A DNA stretch of 64,000 bases from Neptunomonas concharum (GTDB taxonomy: Bacteria; Pseudomonadota; Gammaproteobacteria; Pseudomonadales; Balneatricaceae), in the NCBI RefSeq assembly GCF_008630635.1, contig NZ_CP043869.1, forward strand, positions 2,293,160-2,357,159, given 5' to 3'. Position numbers and translations under genes: made by a program. Below, piece by piece: positions 1 to 7,512 of this stretch (positions are counted from its first letter, which is position 1; the number at the start of each line of letters is the position of its first letter). The notes beneath the pieces are model-generated. The model did no database searches, was not told the origin of the DNA, and was given only the letters and a program-made list of their open reading frames with translations.

Positions 1-2193
1 AACATTCAAAAAGAGTTTGTCATCTCACTGGAAGAAGATGTCAAAGAAGCCTCTCTGGTCATTGAAGGTATCACGTGTGCAGCCTGTGTCTGGCTGCTTG
101 AGCATCACCTCGTAAAACAACCTGGGGTTACTCAAGCTAGTGTCAATTTGACAAATCACCGAGCTAGAATTCGCTGGCGAGCTAATGAAATCGCTTTGAG
201 CGATATCATGAGTGCTATCTATAAAATCGGCTATCAAGGTCACCCGTACAACCCAGATAAAGAGGAGCAGCTCTTCGAGCAGGAGCGAAAACAAGCCGTC
301 AGACGTCTAGGGATTGCCGGAGTCGGCATGATGCAAGTCATGATGATGGCGGTAGCGCTCTATGCAGGAACATTACAAGGGATTGAAGACAAGTTTGAAA
401 CTTTTATTCGCTGGACCAGCTTAATTATTGCTACTCCAGTGGTGCTCTACTCCGCTAAACCCTTCTTCGTGGCGGCCCTTAGAGACATTCGCACCCGCCA
501 TTTGAGTATGGACGTTCCCGTATCGATCGCAATAGGTTTAGCCTACCTAGCAAGTGTATGGGCAACCATTACGCAAAGTGGCGAAGTGTATTTTGACTCG
601 GTCACTATGTTCACCTTCTTCTTGTTGATCGGGCGTTATCTAGAAATGCAAGCCCGGCACCGCACAGGGCGCGCCGGTAACTCACTTCTCAATTTACTAC
701 CTGCCAGTGCGATAAAAATCGTAGAAGGTCATGAAGCGCTGGTGCCAGCTACTGAGTTAAAACCCGGCGATATCGTTTTAGTAAAACCGGGGCATACCAT
801 TCCTGCTGATGGTGTTATTAAGACAGGAGCATCTTCCATCGATGAGTCTGCGCTGACCGGTGAATACTTACCTGTCAGCCGAACAATAGGCGACCAAGTC
901 GTTGGCGGCACTATTAATGCTGAAAACCCAATCCAACTCGAAGTCACGGAAGTCGGCGCGCAAACCCGTTTATCAGCAATCGTAAGGCTGCTCGATCGCG
1001 CACACGAGGAAAAACCTCAAGTCGCTAAAGTAGCCGATAAAGTCGCAAGCTACTTTGTTGCTGCCGTCCTTGTTACGGCAACAATCGTCAGTCTGGTTTG
1101 GTGGCAAATCGAACCATCACACGCATTTTGGGTAACACTTTCTGTGCTCGTTGTAACCTGCCCTTGCGCTTTATCCTTAGCAACCCCCACCGCTCTGACG
1201 GCAGCGACCGGGACTTTGCGCCAAAATGGCTTGCTAATAACCCGTGGACATGTACTGGACAGTTTAGCTACAGCAACGCATGTTGTATTTGATAAAACCG
1301 GCACTCTCACCGAGGGTAACCTATCGCTAAAAAGCACCGTAACACTAGGTAACATAGATACACAATTTGCTTTAGAAACAGCGGCGGCCTTAGAGAGCCA
1401 TTCAGAGCACCCTATTGCCAAAGCCTTTCATCGCTACGGCATAAAGGCCGCAGATTCGCTCCAAGCCGAACTAGGGCAAGGATTAGAAGGTGAAGTGGAA
1501 GGAAAGCGCTACCGCATAGGCAAACCCGAATATGCAGCGGCACTATGTCACCGCCAAATGACTATTTCCGATGCACCCGATCAACATGGGCAATGGCTTC
1601 TTCTTTGCGATCAACATGAACCTATTGCTTGGTTTTGCCTTAACGACCAGCTGCGTAAAGATACCGAAAGAACACTACAAGAACTTAAAAAACTCGGCCT
1701 AAAGATTCAAATGCTAACCGGTGACAGCTCTGCAGCCGTCCATGAGATCGCCGAGCAATTGAGTATTGACACTGTTATTGCCAATGTATCGCCTAAAGAG
1801 AAACTTGCCCACGTACAAGCACTGCAAAAGGAAGGGGCTCGTGTAATCATGGTAGGGGATGGCATTAACGATATTCCTGTATTGGCGGGCGCACAAACCT
1901 CCATTGCTATGGGCGGTGCAACCGATCTTGCAAAAACGAATGCGGATGCGGTCTTAATTGGAAGCGAGTTAAGCCGCCTAACGGACGCTATCTTACTCTC
2001 GAAAAAAACCCAATATATCATTCGCCAAAATCTTGGCTGGTCAATTATGTACAACCTGCTGGCATTACCACTGGCATCAGCAGGCTTTATTGCACCCTAC
2101 ATGGCAGCGATTGGAATGTCTGCCAGCTCACTTGTGGTTGTCGGTAATGCATTACGTCTGACTAAACTTGTGCGACGAAATCGCGTAAAATAA
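1..2193 (+). CDS. ccoI: Cu(+)-exporting P1B-type ATPase CcoI/FixI, 5' end cut by window
   Basis: Copper-transporting P-type ATPase of the CcoI/FixI branch, which delivers copper for cbb3 cytochrome oxidase assembly at the inner membrane. The frame is open from base 1, so the true start lies outside the window. Seen in order: a heavy-metal-associated ITCAAC motif (Cys codons at 76 and 85), membrane helices, the TGES-equivalent LTGE actuator motif, the CPC metal-binding helix (codons at 1159-1167), the DKTGT phosphorylation site (codon 1291) and GDGIND (about 1855). The call as CcoI rather than general CopA rests on ccoS following after 26 nt and on the hemN-fnr context. The substrate is inferred from the family. 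Confidence 0.93.
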   Translation, partial: NIQKEFVISLEEDVKEASLVIEGITCAACVWLLEHHLVKQPGVTQASVNLTNHRARIRWRANEIALSDIMSAIYKIGYQGHPYNPDKEEQLFEQERKQAVRRLGIAGVGMMQVMMMAVALYAGTLQGIEDKFETFIRWTSLIIATPVVLYSAKPFFVAALRDIRTRHLSMDVPVSIAIGLAYLASVWATITQSGEVYFDSVTMFTFFLLIGRYLEMQARHRTGRAGNSLLNLLPASAIKIVEGHEALVPATELKPGDIVLVKPGHTIPADGVIKTGASSIDESALTGEYLPVSRTIGDQVVGGTINAENPIQLEVTEVGAQTRLSAIVRLLDRAHEEKPQVAKVADKVASYFVAAVLVTATIVSLVWWQIEPSHAFWVTLSVLVVTCPCALSLATPTALTAATGTLRQNGLLITRGHVLDSLATATHVVFDKTGTLTEGNLSLKSTVTLGNIDTQFALETAAALESHSEHPIAKAFHRYGIKAADSLQAELGQGLEGEVEGKRYRIGKPEYAAALCHRQMTISDAPDQHGQWLLLCDQHEPIAWFCLNDQLRKDTERTLQELKKLGLKIQMLTGDSSAAVHEIAEQLSIDTVIANVSPKEKLAHVQALQKEGARVIMVGDGINDIPVLAGAQTSIAMGGATDLAKTNADAVLIGSELSRLTDAILLSKKTQYIIRQNLGWSIMYNLLALPLASAGFIAPYMAAIGMSASSLVVVGNALRLTKLVRRNRVK

Positions 2194-2219
2194 CCCCAAT
2201 ATCTTTGGACAGAACGCTA

Positions 2220-2408
2220 ATGGAAATCATATTCCTATTAATACCCATCGCGATCATATTAACAGCCTTTGCTGCTTGGGCTTTTTTCTGGAACGTCAAT
2301 AACGGCCAATACGATGACTTAGAATCGCCTGCTCATAGCATTTTATATGACGATGATGATGAGTTAATTCCTGACGACGCGAAGCAGAAACAACCAACAC
2401 GTGACTGA
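2220..2408 (+). CDS. ccoS: cbb3-type cytochrome oxidase assembly protein CcoS
   Basis: Small single-pass membrane protein (62 aa) needed for cofactor insertion into cbb3 oxidase. An N-terminal helix (residues 2-22) begins MEIIFLLIPIAI. It is followed by the family signature of aromatic residues, NGQYDDLESPA, and an acidic tail. The start is placed at the ATG at 2220. An in-frame TTG at 2205 would add five residues that the family lacks. Its end overlaps the GTG start of the next gene by 8 nt, so the two are probably translationally coupled. Confidence 0.9.
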   Translation: MEIIFLLIPIAIILTAFAAWAFFWNVNNGQYDDLESPAHSILYDDDDELIPDDAKQKQPTRD

Positions 2409-3060
2409 TTCTGTCTCCCTCACCACAGCGCTCTTTTTAGGGCTTCTAGGCAGTGCCCATTGTATCGGTATGTGTGGTGGCATTGCTGCTACCATGGCGA
2501 TGAGTGATCACCCTAACCGCTGGTTACATCTTCTCAGTTATAACAGCGGTCGCCTGATCAGTTATGCTATCGCAGGTACATTACTCGGCAGTGCTGGTGT
2601 GTTAATTAAAGATGGAACTTTTGCACTTATCTTACGTTCCATCGCAGGGCTTTTGCTTATCTCAATGGGGCTTTATGTAGCTCAGTGGTGGAAAGGCTTA
2701 ACCTATATCGAGCGCGCGGGTAGTCGTATCTGGGCGTTGATACGTCCAGCAGCCAGCCGGTTACTACCGGTAAGGCATAATGGACAAGCCCTGCTATTAG
2801 GCTTTTTCTGGGGCTGGCTGCCCTGTGGCCTCGTATATAGCACACTCATTTGGTCAGCCACCAGCCAAGACCCTATACAAAGTGGCCTTCTGATGCTGGC
2901 CTTTGGTGTGGGCACCCTACCCGCGATGCTCACGACCGGCCTACTTGCCCGTCAGGTACAAAGCCTTCTGAGTAATCGTAATGTTCAGCACATCTCTGGG
3001 TTACTTATCATTCTGTTTGGTTTATATACGCTACCGTTAACAGCGCTTGTTAAGTTTTGA
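2401..3060 (+). CDS. TauE/SafE-family (UreH-like) membrane protein of the cco cluster
   Basis: Integral membrane protein of 219 aa with about six helices. The first helix carries the motif SAHCIGMCGG, whose His/Cys pattern is typical of the UreH-like sulfite exporter/TauE relatives found next to ccoS. In this context such proteins are suspected to handle copper or another metal for cbb3 oxidase; that role is inference. It starts with GTG and overlaps ccoS. Its TGA stop lies inside the FNR box of hemN. Confidence 0.85.
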   Translation: MTDSVSLTTALFLGLLGSAHCIGMCGGIAATMAMSDHPNRWLHLLSYNSGRLISYAIAGTLLGSAGVLIKDGTFALILRSIAGLLLISMGLYVAQWWKGLTYIERAGSRIWALIRPAASRLLPVRHNGQALLLGFFWGWLPCGLVYSTLIWSATSQDPIQSGLLMLAFGVGTLPAMLTTGLLARQVQSLLSNRNVQHISGLLIILFGLYTLPLTALVKF

Positions 3061-3097
3061 CCCGCATCAAACCAATTAATATGCTGAGTGTTATACT
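3057..3097 (+). promoter_or_regulatory. FNR/Anr box and -10 element of the hemN promoter
   Basis: TTGAC-CCGC-ATCAA at 3057-3070 matches the FNR/Anr consensus TTGAT-N4-ATCAA at 9 of 10 positions. A -10 hexamer TATACT is at 3092-3097. With transcription starting near 3104, the box centre falls at about -40.5, the class II position at which FNR activates. hemN starts at 3128. Induction at low oxygen by the regulator encoded 1.5 kb downstream is inferred. Confidence 0.82.
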
Positions 3098-3127
3098 GCT
3101 CCGCTTTAAAATTGTGAGGAAATTATC

Positions 3128-4519
3128 GTGAGCTTAGACACCAGTATTTCTTGGGATCTAGATCTAATTAATCGCTATGACCTGTCCGGCCCACGATATA
3201 CCTCCTATCCGACAGCCATTCAATTTGATACATCGCTATCGGAGCAAGACCTTGTTCAGACGGGGCAATTAACCTCAGATAAAACCGCCCCCCTCTCTTT
3301 GTATGTGCATATCCCTTTCTGTGCCCACGTTTGTTACTACTGTGCCTGCAATAAGGTCATCACACGCAATCGTAAAAAGGCACAACCGTATTTAGATACA
3401 CTGTATAAAGAGATTGAAGAAGTAGCTCGCTGGTACAGTGATGACAGAGTTGTCAATCAACTTCATTGGGGCGGCGGCACCCCGACCTTCATCAGCGATG
3501 AGCAGATGGTCGAGTTAATGGATAAACTAAAAGCGTCATTTAACTTACTAAATGATGATAGCGGCGATTACTCTATTGAGATTGACCCACGCGAAGCCTC
3601 TATTAAAACCTTAGAAACGTTGCGCAGCATCGGCTTCAACCGGATCAGCTTAGGCGTACAAGATGTGAACCCCGTTGTTCAAGAAGCCGTTAACCGAGTC
3701 CAGTCAACGGAGCAAACCGCTGAGATTCTAAGCACAGCCCGGCAATTAGGCTTTAAATCGATCAATATGGATTTGATCTATGGCCTACCCCACCAAACCT
3801 TAGAAAGCTTTAATGAGACGTTGAATACCGTCATTGAACTCAGCCCAGACCGGCTTTCAGTCTTTAATTATGCGCATATGCCGGATCGCTTCCGCTCACA
3901 AAAACACATTAATGCAGACGATCTACCTAGCCCAGAAACCAAGTTAGCGATATTAGAATCCACGATTAATACATTGCTATCCGCAGGCTACGTCTACATA
4001 GGCATGGATCACTTTGCAAAGCCCGATGATGAACTCGCCTTGGCGCAACAAAACGGCCAACTGCATCGTAACTTTCAGGGATATACAACCCACTCTGATT
4101 GCGATCTGGTTGCTATGGGTGTCTCTGCAATCAGTCAAATCGGCGATGTCTATTATCAAAACGAGCACGACATTAGTGCTTATACGGAGTCCGTTGAATC
4201 TCGCTCCAGTGCTATTCGTCGAGGCGTCAAACTCAATCTAGATGATCGCATCCGCCGTGCAGTTATCACACAACTCATTTGCCATTTTGAACTTGACCCT
4301 CAAACCATCAGCCAACAATTCAATATCAATTTCAATGACTATTTTGCTGAAGAATTAACCGAATTAAACAACTTTTCTACAGATGGTTTGATTACTCTGG
4401 AGCAAGGTAAAATTTTTGTGACCCCAGCTGGTCGACTTTTGATTCGTCGCATCTGTATGACCTTCGATAAATACATACCTAAACAGCAAGAAACACAGGC
4501 TTTTTCACGTATCATCTAA
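3128..4519 (+). CDS. hemN: oxygen-independent coproporphyrinogen III oxidase (radical SAM)
   Basis: Radical SAM enzyme that decarboxylates coproporphyrinogen III to protoporphyrinogen IX without oxygen, in cytoplasmic heme synthesis. The 463-aa length is right for the family. The cluster motif CxxxCxxC is at residues 65, 69 and 72, with HemN's extra Cys at 74 (PFCAHVCYYCAC). The GGGTPTF and DLIYGLPHQT segments follow, and the HemN C-terminal domain is complete. The GTG start is preceded by AGGA. A class II FNR site sits in front of it, in line with its anaerobic role. It lies between the cco assembly genes and fnr, as in Pseudomonas. Confidence 0.96.
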   Translation: MSLDTSISWDLDLINRYDLSGPRYTSYPTAIQFDTSLSEQDLVQTGQLTSDKTAPLSLYVHIPFCAHVCYYCACNKVITRNRKKAQPYLDTLYKEIEEVARWYSDDRVVNQLHWGGGTPTFISDEQMVELMDKLKASFNLLNDDSGDYSIEIDPREASIKTLETLRSIGFNRISLGVQDVNPVVQEAVNRVQSTEQTAEILSTARQLGFKSINMDLIYGLPHQTLESFNETLNTVIELSPDRLSVFNYAHMPDRFRSQKHINADDLPSPETKLAILESTINTLLSAGYVYIGMDHFAKPDDELALAQQNGQLHRNFQGYTTHSDCDLVAMGVSAISQIGDVYYQNEHDISAYTESVESRSSAIRRGVKLNLDDRIRRAVITQLICHFELDPQTISQQFNINFNDYFAEELTELNNFSTDGLITLEQGKIFVTPAGRLLIRRICMTFDKYIPKQQETQAFSRII

Positions 4520-4526
4520 TCGGTGC

Positions 4527-4584
4527 TTCACGGTTCCCGTGAAATGTTACATAATTTGGGGCTGAGTAGCCGCTCGTTATGTAA
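4527..4584 (+). promoter_or_regulatory. two inverted repeats in the hemN-fnr intergenic region
   Basis: A perfect 7-bp stem, TTCACGG / CCGTGAA, with a 3-nt loop spans 4527-4543, just after the hemN stop. A second 8-bp inverted repeat, TTACATAA (4547-4554) and TTATGTAA (4577-4584), is separated by 22 nt and ends 20 nt before fnr. The first may be a weak terminator, although no T run follows. The second could be an operator for fnr. No FNR box was seen here. Confidence 0.4.
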
Positions 4585-4604
4585 AACAACCACAGGAAAC
4601 GGCC

Positions 4605-5384
4605 ATGAGTGATGTAAAGAAGGAAGGGAAACTACATAGCCTTCAACAAGCCCACTGTAACACGTGCAGTTTAAGTTCACTCTGTCTGCCCGTATCGCTA
4701 AATCTAACCGAGATGGAAAGGCTGGACGATATCATTGACAAAAGTCGTCCTTTAAAAAAAGGCGAACACCTTTTCCATCAAGGGGATGAATTTGAGTCTG
4801 TATACGCGATTCGCGCGGGCAGTGTTAAAAGCTACACCATAACTAATGAAGGTGAAGAGCAGATCACGGGGTTCTATTTCCCGGGGGAATTAGTAGGTTT
4901 GAGCGGTTTTGATAGCAACAACTACCCCGTCTCAACCAAAATTTTAGAAACGACAACTGTATGTGAAATTCCATTTGAGCACCTCGACAGTTTGTGTGGA
5001 CAGTTACCAGAGCTACGCAGACAAGTGATGCGCACGATGAGTAAAGAGATTCGTGACGATCAGCAAATGATGATGTTGCTATCAAAGAAAAATGCCGAAG
5101 AGCGCGTTGCGACCTTTTTGGTCAAGTTATCCCAACGTTTTCAGGCTCGTGGCTATTCTGCCCATAAGTTTCGCTTATCCATGTCACGCAATGAAATAGG
5201 TAACTATTTGGGATTAGCGGTTGAAACCGTTAGCCGTATTTTCACTCGATTCCAGAAGAATGAGCTGATTCAAGTAGATGGAAAAGAGGTAGATCTAATT
5301 AATCTGGAGCATCTATACACCCTAGCGGGTGAATGCATGGGTAAAGAAGATACCGAAGATGATGTCCAACAGTTAACGCTATAA
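4605..5384 (+). CDS. fnr: oxygen-sensing Crp/Fnr-family regulator FNR/Anr
   Basis: Global regulator of the aerobic/anaerobic switch. It has 259 aa. The four cysteines that hold the oxygen-labile [4Fe-4S] cluster are present at residues 18, 21, 27 and 120. The cyclic-nucleotide-like beta barrel (about 50-140) is followed by a long dimer helix and a winged helix. The recognition helix reads [10 protein letters not shown], with the E-SR residues that contact TTGAT. It carries an ATG with AGGAAA upstream. Its likely targets here are hemN and the candidate small RNA immediately downstream. Called fnr; the Pseudomonas name is anr. Confidence 0.96.
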   Translation: MSDVKKEGKLHSLQQAHCNTCSLSSLCLPVSLNLTEMERLDDIIDKSRPLKKGEHLFHQGDEFESVYAIRAGSVKSYTITNEGEEQITGFYFPGELVGLSGFDSNNYPVSTKILETTTVCEIPFEHLDSLCGQLPELRRQVMRTMSKEIRDDQQMMMLLSKKNAEERVATFLVKLSQRFQARGYSAHKFRLSMSRNEIGNYLGLAVETVSRIFTRFQKNELIQVDGKEVDLINLEHLYTLAGECMGKEDTEDDVQQLTL

Positions 5385-5385
5385 T

Positions 5386-5415
5386 AAAAAAACGCCGTTC
5401 AAGATTGAACGGCGT
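5386..5415 (-). terminator. Rho-independent terminator reading the minus strand
   Basis: A hairpin with a 10-bp stem (ACGCCGTTC... pairing with ...GAACGGCGT) and a tetraloop spans 5392-5415. On the minus strand it is followed by seven T (A run 5386-5392 on the plus strand). On the plus strand no T run follows. It is therefore oriented to end transcription from the right, although no protein gene lies there on the minus strand. It may also help end fnr mRNA. Confidence 0.75.
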
Positions 5416-5462
5416 CACAAATAGTTGCACAAAGAAGTAGCCATCTCTATGTGTAACCCAAC
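5386..5462 (-). ncRNA. candidate FNR-activated small RNA (FnrS-like in logic)
   Basis: Predicted transcript of about 77 nt between fnr and apt. Its 3' end is a strong GC hairpin followed by seven U, the usual Hfq-type tail. Its 5' part can fold by pairing GUUG/CAAC and CACA/UGUG around a loop holding GGCUACUUCUUU, a pyrimidine-rich stretch that could pair with ribosome binding sites. The predicted start at 5462 comes from a TCTAAT -10 element at 5469-5474 and an FNR-like box centred exactly at -41.5. No similarity to a named RNA is claimed. The call rests on architecture only. Confidence 0.55.
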
Positions 5463-5468
5463 GAAGTC

Positions 5469-5510
5469 ATTAGAAGGCAAAACGCCTTAGATAACATTGA
5501 GCCATATCAA
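5469..5510 (-). promoter_or_regulatory. FNR-like box and -10 element driving the candidate small RNA
   Basis: Reading the minus strand, TTGAT-ATGG-CTCAA (5510-5497) matches the FNR consensus at 9 of 10 positions. TCTAAT (5474-5469) matches the -10 consensus TATAAT at 5 of 6. If transcription starts 7 nt after the -10, at 5462, the box centre (5503.5) is at -41.5. In the plus direction no -10 element sits at the matching place before apt, so the minus direction is preferred. Confidence 0.6.
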
Positions 5511-5549
5511 ACGTTTACGTTCCGGCCTGATTGAGGAGCTATTGAGCAC

Positions 5550-6092
5550 ATGTCTTACGACGAATACTACGTCAAATCTGTCATCCGTACCCTACCTGAC
5601 TGGCCTGAACCTGGTGTTATGTTTCGTGATATCACACCTCTATTTAAAGATCCCAAAGCATTGCGGATGATTTCAGATGCCTTCATTCAACGCTATATGG
5701 ATTCTGAAATGACTCATATTGCTTGTATTGACGCGCGTGGATTCTTAATTGCATCCATCATGGCCTATCAACTACAAAAGCCACTCGTGCTTGTTCGTAA
5801 AAAAGGCAAGCTGCCAGGAAAAACTGTGCACCAAGAATATCAATTAGAATACGGAACATCTGCTGTGGAAATGCAAGTGGACTCCGTCTCTGCTGGCGAC
5901 AAAGTCCTAGTATTTGATGACTTGATTGCTACCGGCGGCACCATTCTAGCTGCTTGCACACTCATCAAAACCTTGGGCGCTAACGTCATCGAGTGTGCCG
6001 CGCTTATCGACCTTCCTGATCTTCAAGGGTCAACACGTATACAGGATACTGGCATACCCGTGTATACCTTACTTGCTTACGAAGGCCTGTAG
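5550..6092 (+). CDS. apt: adenine phosphoribosyltransferase
   Basis: Salvages adenine by joining it to PRPP to give AMP in the cytoplasm. The 180-aa length is typical. The PRPP-binding signature VLVFDDLIATGGT is at about residues 118-130, and the N-terminal GVMFRDITPLFKD segment of Apt is present. It starts at the ATG at 5550 after GGAG. It follows fnr, as apt follows anr in Pseudomonas. Nothing ties its function to oxygen. Confidence 0.96.
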   Translation: MSYDEYYVKSVIRTLPDWPEPGVMFRDITPLFKDPKALRMISDAFIQRYMDSEMTHIACIDARGFLIASIMAYQLQKPLVLVRKKGKLPGKTVHQEYQLEYGTSAVEMQVDSVSAGDKVLVFDDLIATGGTILAACTLIKTLGANVIECAALIDLPDLQGSTRIQDTGIPVYTLLAYEGL

Positions 6093-6105
6093 CCAAACCA
6101 GATAG

Positions 6106-6158
6106 CCTCTGCTATTGTGAGTGTATTAGAATAAGCTTATAACAATAACAGAGGTTTT
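6106..6158 (+). promoter_or_regulatory. long hairpin between apt and the hydrolase gene, covering the latter's ribosome binding site
   Basis: CCTCTG-c-TATTGT (6106-6118) pairs with ACAATA-a-CAGAGG (6142-6154), 12 of 13 bases. The loop contains the palindrome ATAAGCTTAT. TTTT follows, so it could terminate apt transcription. Its 3' arm holds AGAGG, the only plausible Shine-Dalgarno sequence for the ATG at 6161, so folding would hide that site in any read-through mRNA. Confidence 0.55.
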
Positions 6159-6160
6159 CC

Positions 6161-7039
6161 ATGTCTCGATTGCAACAGCTCGTATCATTGTTTCTGCTGA
6201 CCTTTAGCTTTTTAGCGTATGCAGAGGAAGTCACTCTTCCCTTCAAGGGCATCACGCTCAATGCGGACTTTCAAACGAGTGATGCACAGCCATTGAGTGA
6301 TGGAGTGATTGTGCTGGTACATGGCACCCTCGCCCATAACCACATGGAAATCATTAGAGCTTTCCAAGAGCAGCTCACAGAAAACGGCTATCATACCCTC
6401 GCCATTAACCTTAGCTTGGGCGTTGATAACCGTCACGGCATGTACGACTGCAACACACCCCATCAACATAAACATACCGACGCACTCACAGAAGTTGATC
6501 AGTGGATTCAGTGGCTCAAAAACCAAGGGGCTGACAAGATCACATTACTCGGCCATTCACGCGGTGGTAATCAAGTTGCGTGGTATACTTCAGAACATCC
6601 AGAGCAGGTACAGCGACAGGTTCTGATAGCCCCTGCTACATGGAGCGCAGAACAGGAGCGTGTCGATTACCAAACTCGATACAAGAAAAACCTTGAGCAG
6701 GTGATAAAGGAGGCCGAGCAAACACCAGAAAATGCGTGGCTAAAAAATACCGATTTCATCTATTGCGCTAATAGTGAAGTCACAGCAGGCTCTTTCCTTA
6801 ACTATTACAAGCCGGACACCCGTTTCAACACGCCTGATATTATTAAGAACACCACTACGCCTACATTGGTTTTTAGTGGGTCTGAAGATACAACCGTCAA
6901 AGATCTGCCTGTGCAAATGAAAAGAATCGATAATCCGCATATACGCTATTTCGACATTGAAGGGGCAGACCATTTCTTTATGGACCTTTATACTGACGAA
7001 GTTGTCGAATTGATCGTTGAATTTTTGGAATCTAACTAA
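6161..7039 (+). CDS. exported alpha/beta hydrolase
   Basis: Predicted serine hydrolase of 292 aa with a Sec signal peptide (cleavage near residue 21, after FLAYA), so probably periplasmic. The oxyanion-hole segment is LVHGTLAH, the nucleophile elbow is GHSRGG (Ser near residue 133), and an acid (GSEDTTV) and a His (GADHFF) near the C-terminus complete a catalytic triad. The substrate is unknown. Its stop overlaps the start of the next gene (TAATG), so the two are translationally coupled and may form a functional pair. Confidence 0.82.
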   Translation: MSRLQQLVSLFLLTFSFLAYAEEVTLPFKGITLNADFQTSDAQPLSDGVIVLVHGTLAHNHMEIIRAFQEQLTENGYHTLAINLSLGVDNRHGMYDCNTPHQHKHTDALTEVDQWIQWLKNQGADKITLLGHSRGGNQVAWYTSEHPEQVQRQVLIAPATWSAEQERVDYQTRYKKNLEQVIKEAEQTPENAWLKNTDFIYCANSEVTAGSFLNYYKPDTRFNTPDIIKNTTTPTLVFSGSEDTTVKDLPVQMKRIDNPHIRYFDIEGADHFFMDLYTDEVVELIVEFLESN

Positions 7040-7497
7040 TGGCCCGATTACTCGCCTTATTGCTCTTTTTACCTTGGCTGATAGCGCAAGCAGGTGAACT
7101 TCCCAAAGCACAAAACTTCCAGCTGGATGCAAAACAACTGCAACCTCAGCAGCTTTTACTGGTGCTAGCTAGCCGACATGATTGTAGCTATTGTTCTTTA
7201 ATCAGGAATGATTTTTTGTACCCTATGTCTCAGAATCCAGGGTATCAAAAAAAGCTGATCATTAGGGAATTGAAGATAGACGAGAATAAAAAGATCATTG
7301 ATTTTGATGGAAGGCCTATTGCAGTAAAAGAACTTGCGCGACGCTACAATGCCAGCTTAACGCCAACACTCATGTTTCTCGATAAAACTGGGAAGCAGCT
7401 CACCAAGAACCATGTTGGAATCACAACGCCTGAGTTCTTTGGTTTTTATTTAGACCAGTCAATAGAGGCAGCTCTTGAGCACCTTGCTATACAGTGA
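7039..7497 (+). CDS. exported thioredoxin-fold protein
   Basis: A 152-aa protein with a signal peptide (MARLLALLLFLPWLIAQA) and a thioredoxin fold. The redox motif CSYC is at about residues 50-53 and the cis-proline region is SLTPTLMFLD. It resembles SoxW/DUF953-type periplasmic thioredoxins. It probably reduces or oxidises thiols in the periplasm; the partner is unknown. The ATG overlaps the stop of the upstream hydrolase gene. hrpB follows after 15 nt on the same strand. Confidence 0.75.
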   Translation: MARLLALLLFLPWLIAQAGELPKAQNFQLDAKQLQPQQLLLVLASRHDCSYCSLIRNDFLYPMSQNPGYQKKLIIRELKIDENKKIIDFDGRPIAVKELARRYNASLTPTLMFLDKTGKQLTKNHVGITTPEFFGFYLDQSIEAALEHLAIQ

Positions 7498-7512
7498 CAC
7501 GCTTTAACGGCT

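Noticed and set aside
5497-5510. FNR box acting on apt in the plus direction
   Set aside because: No -10 element lies at the matching distance on the plus strand, whereas the minus strand has one at the exact place.
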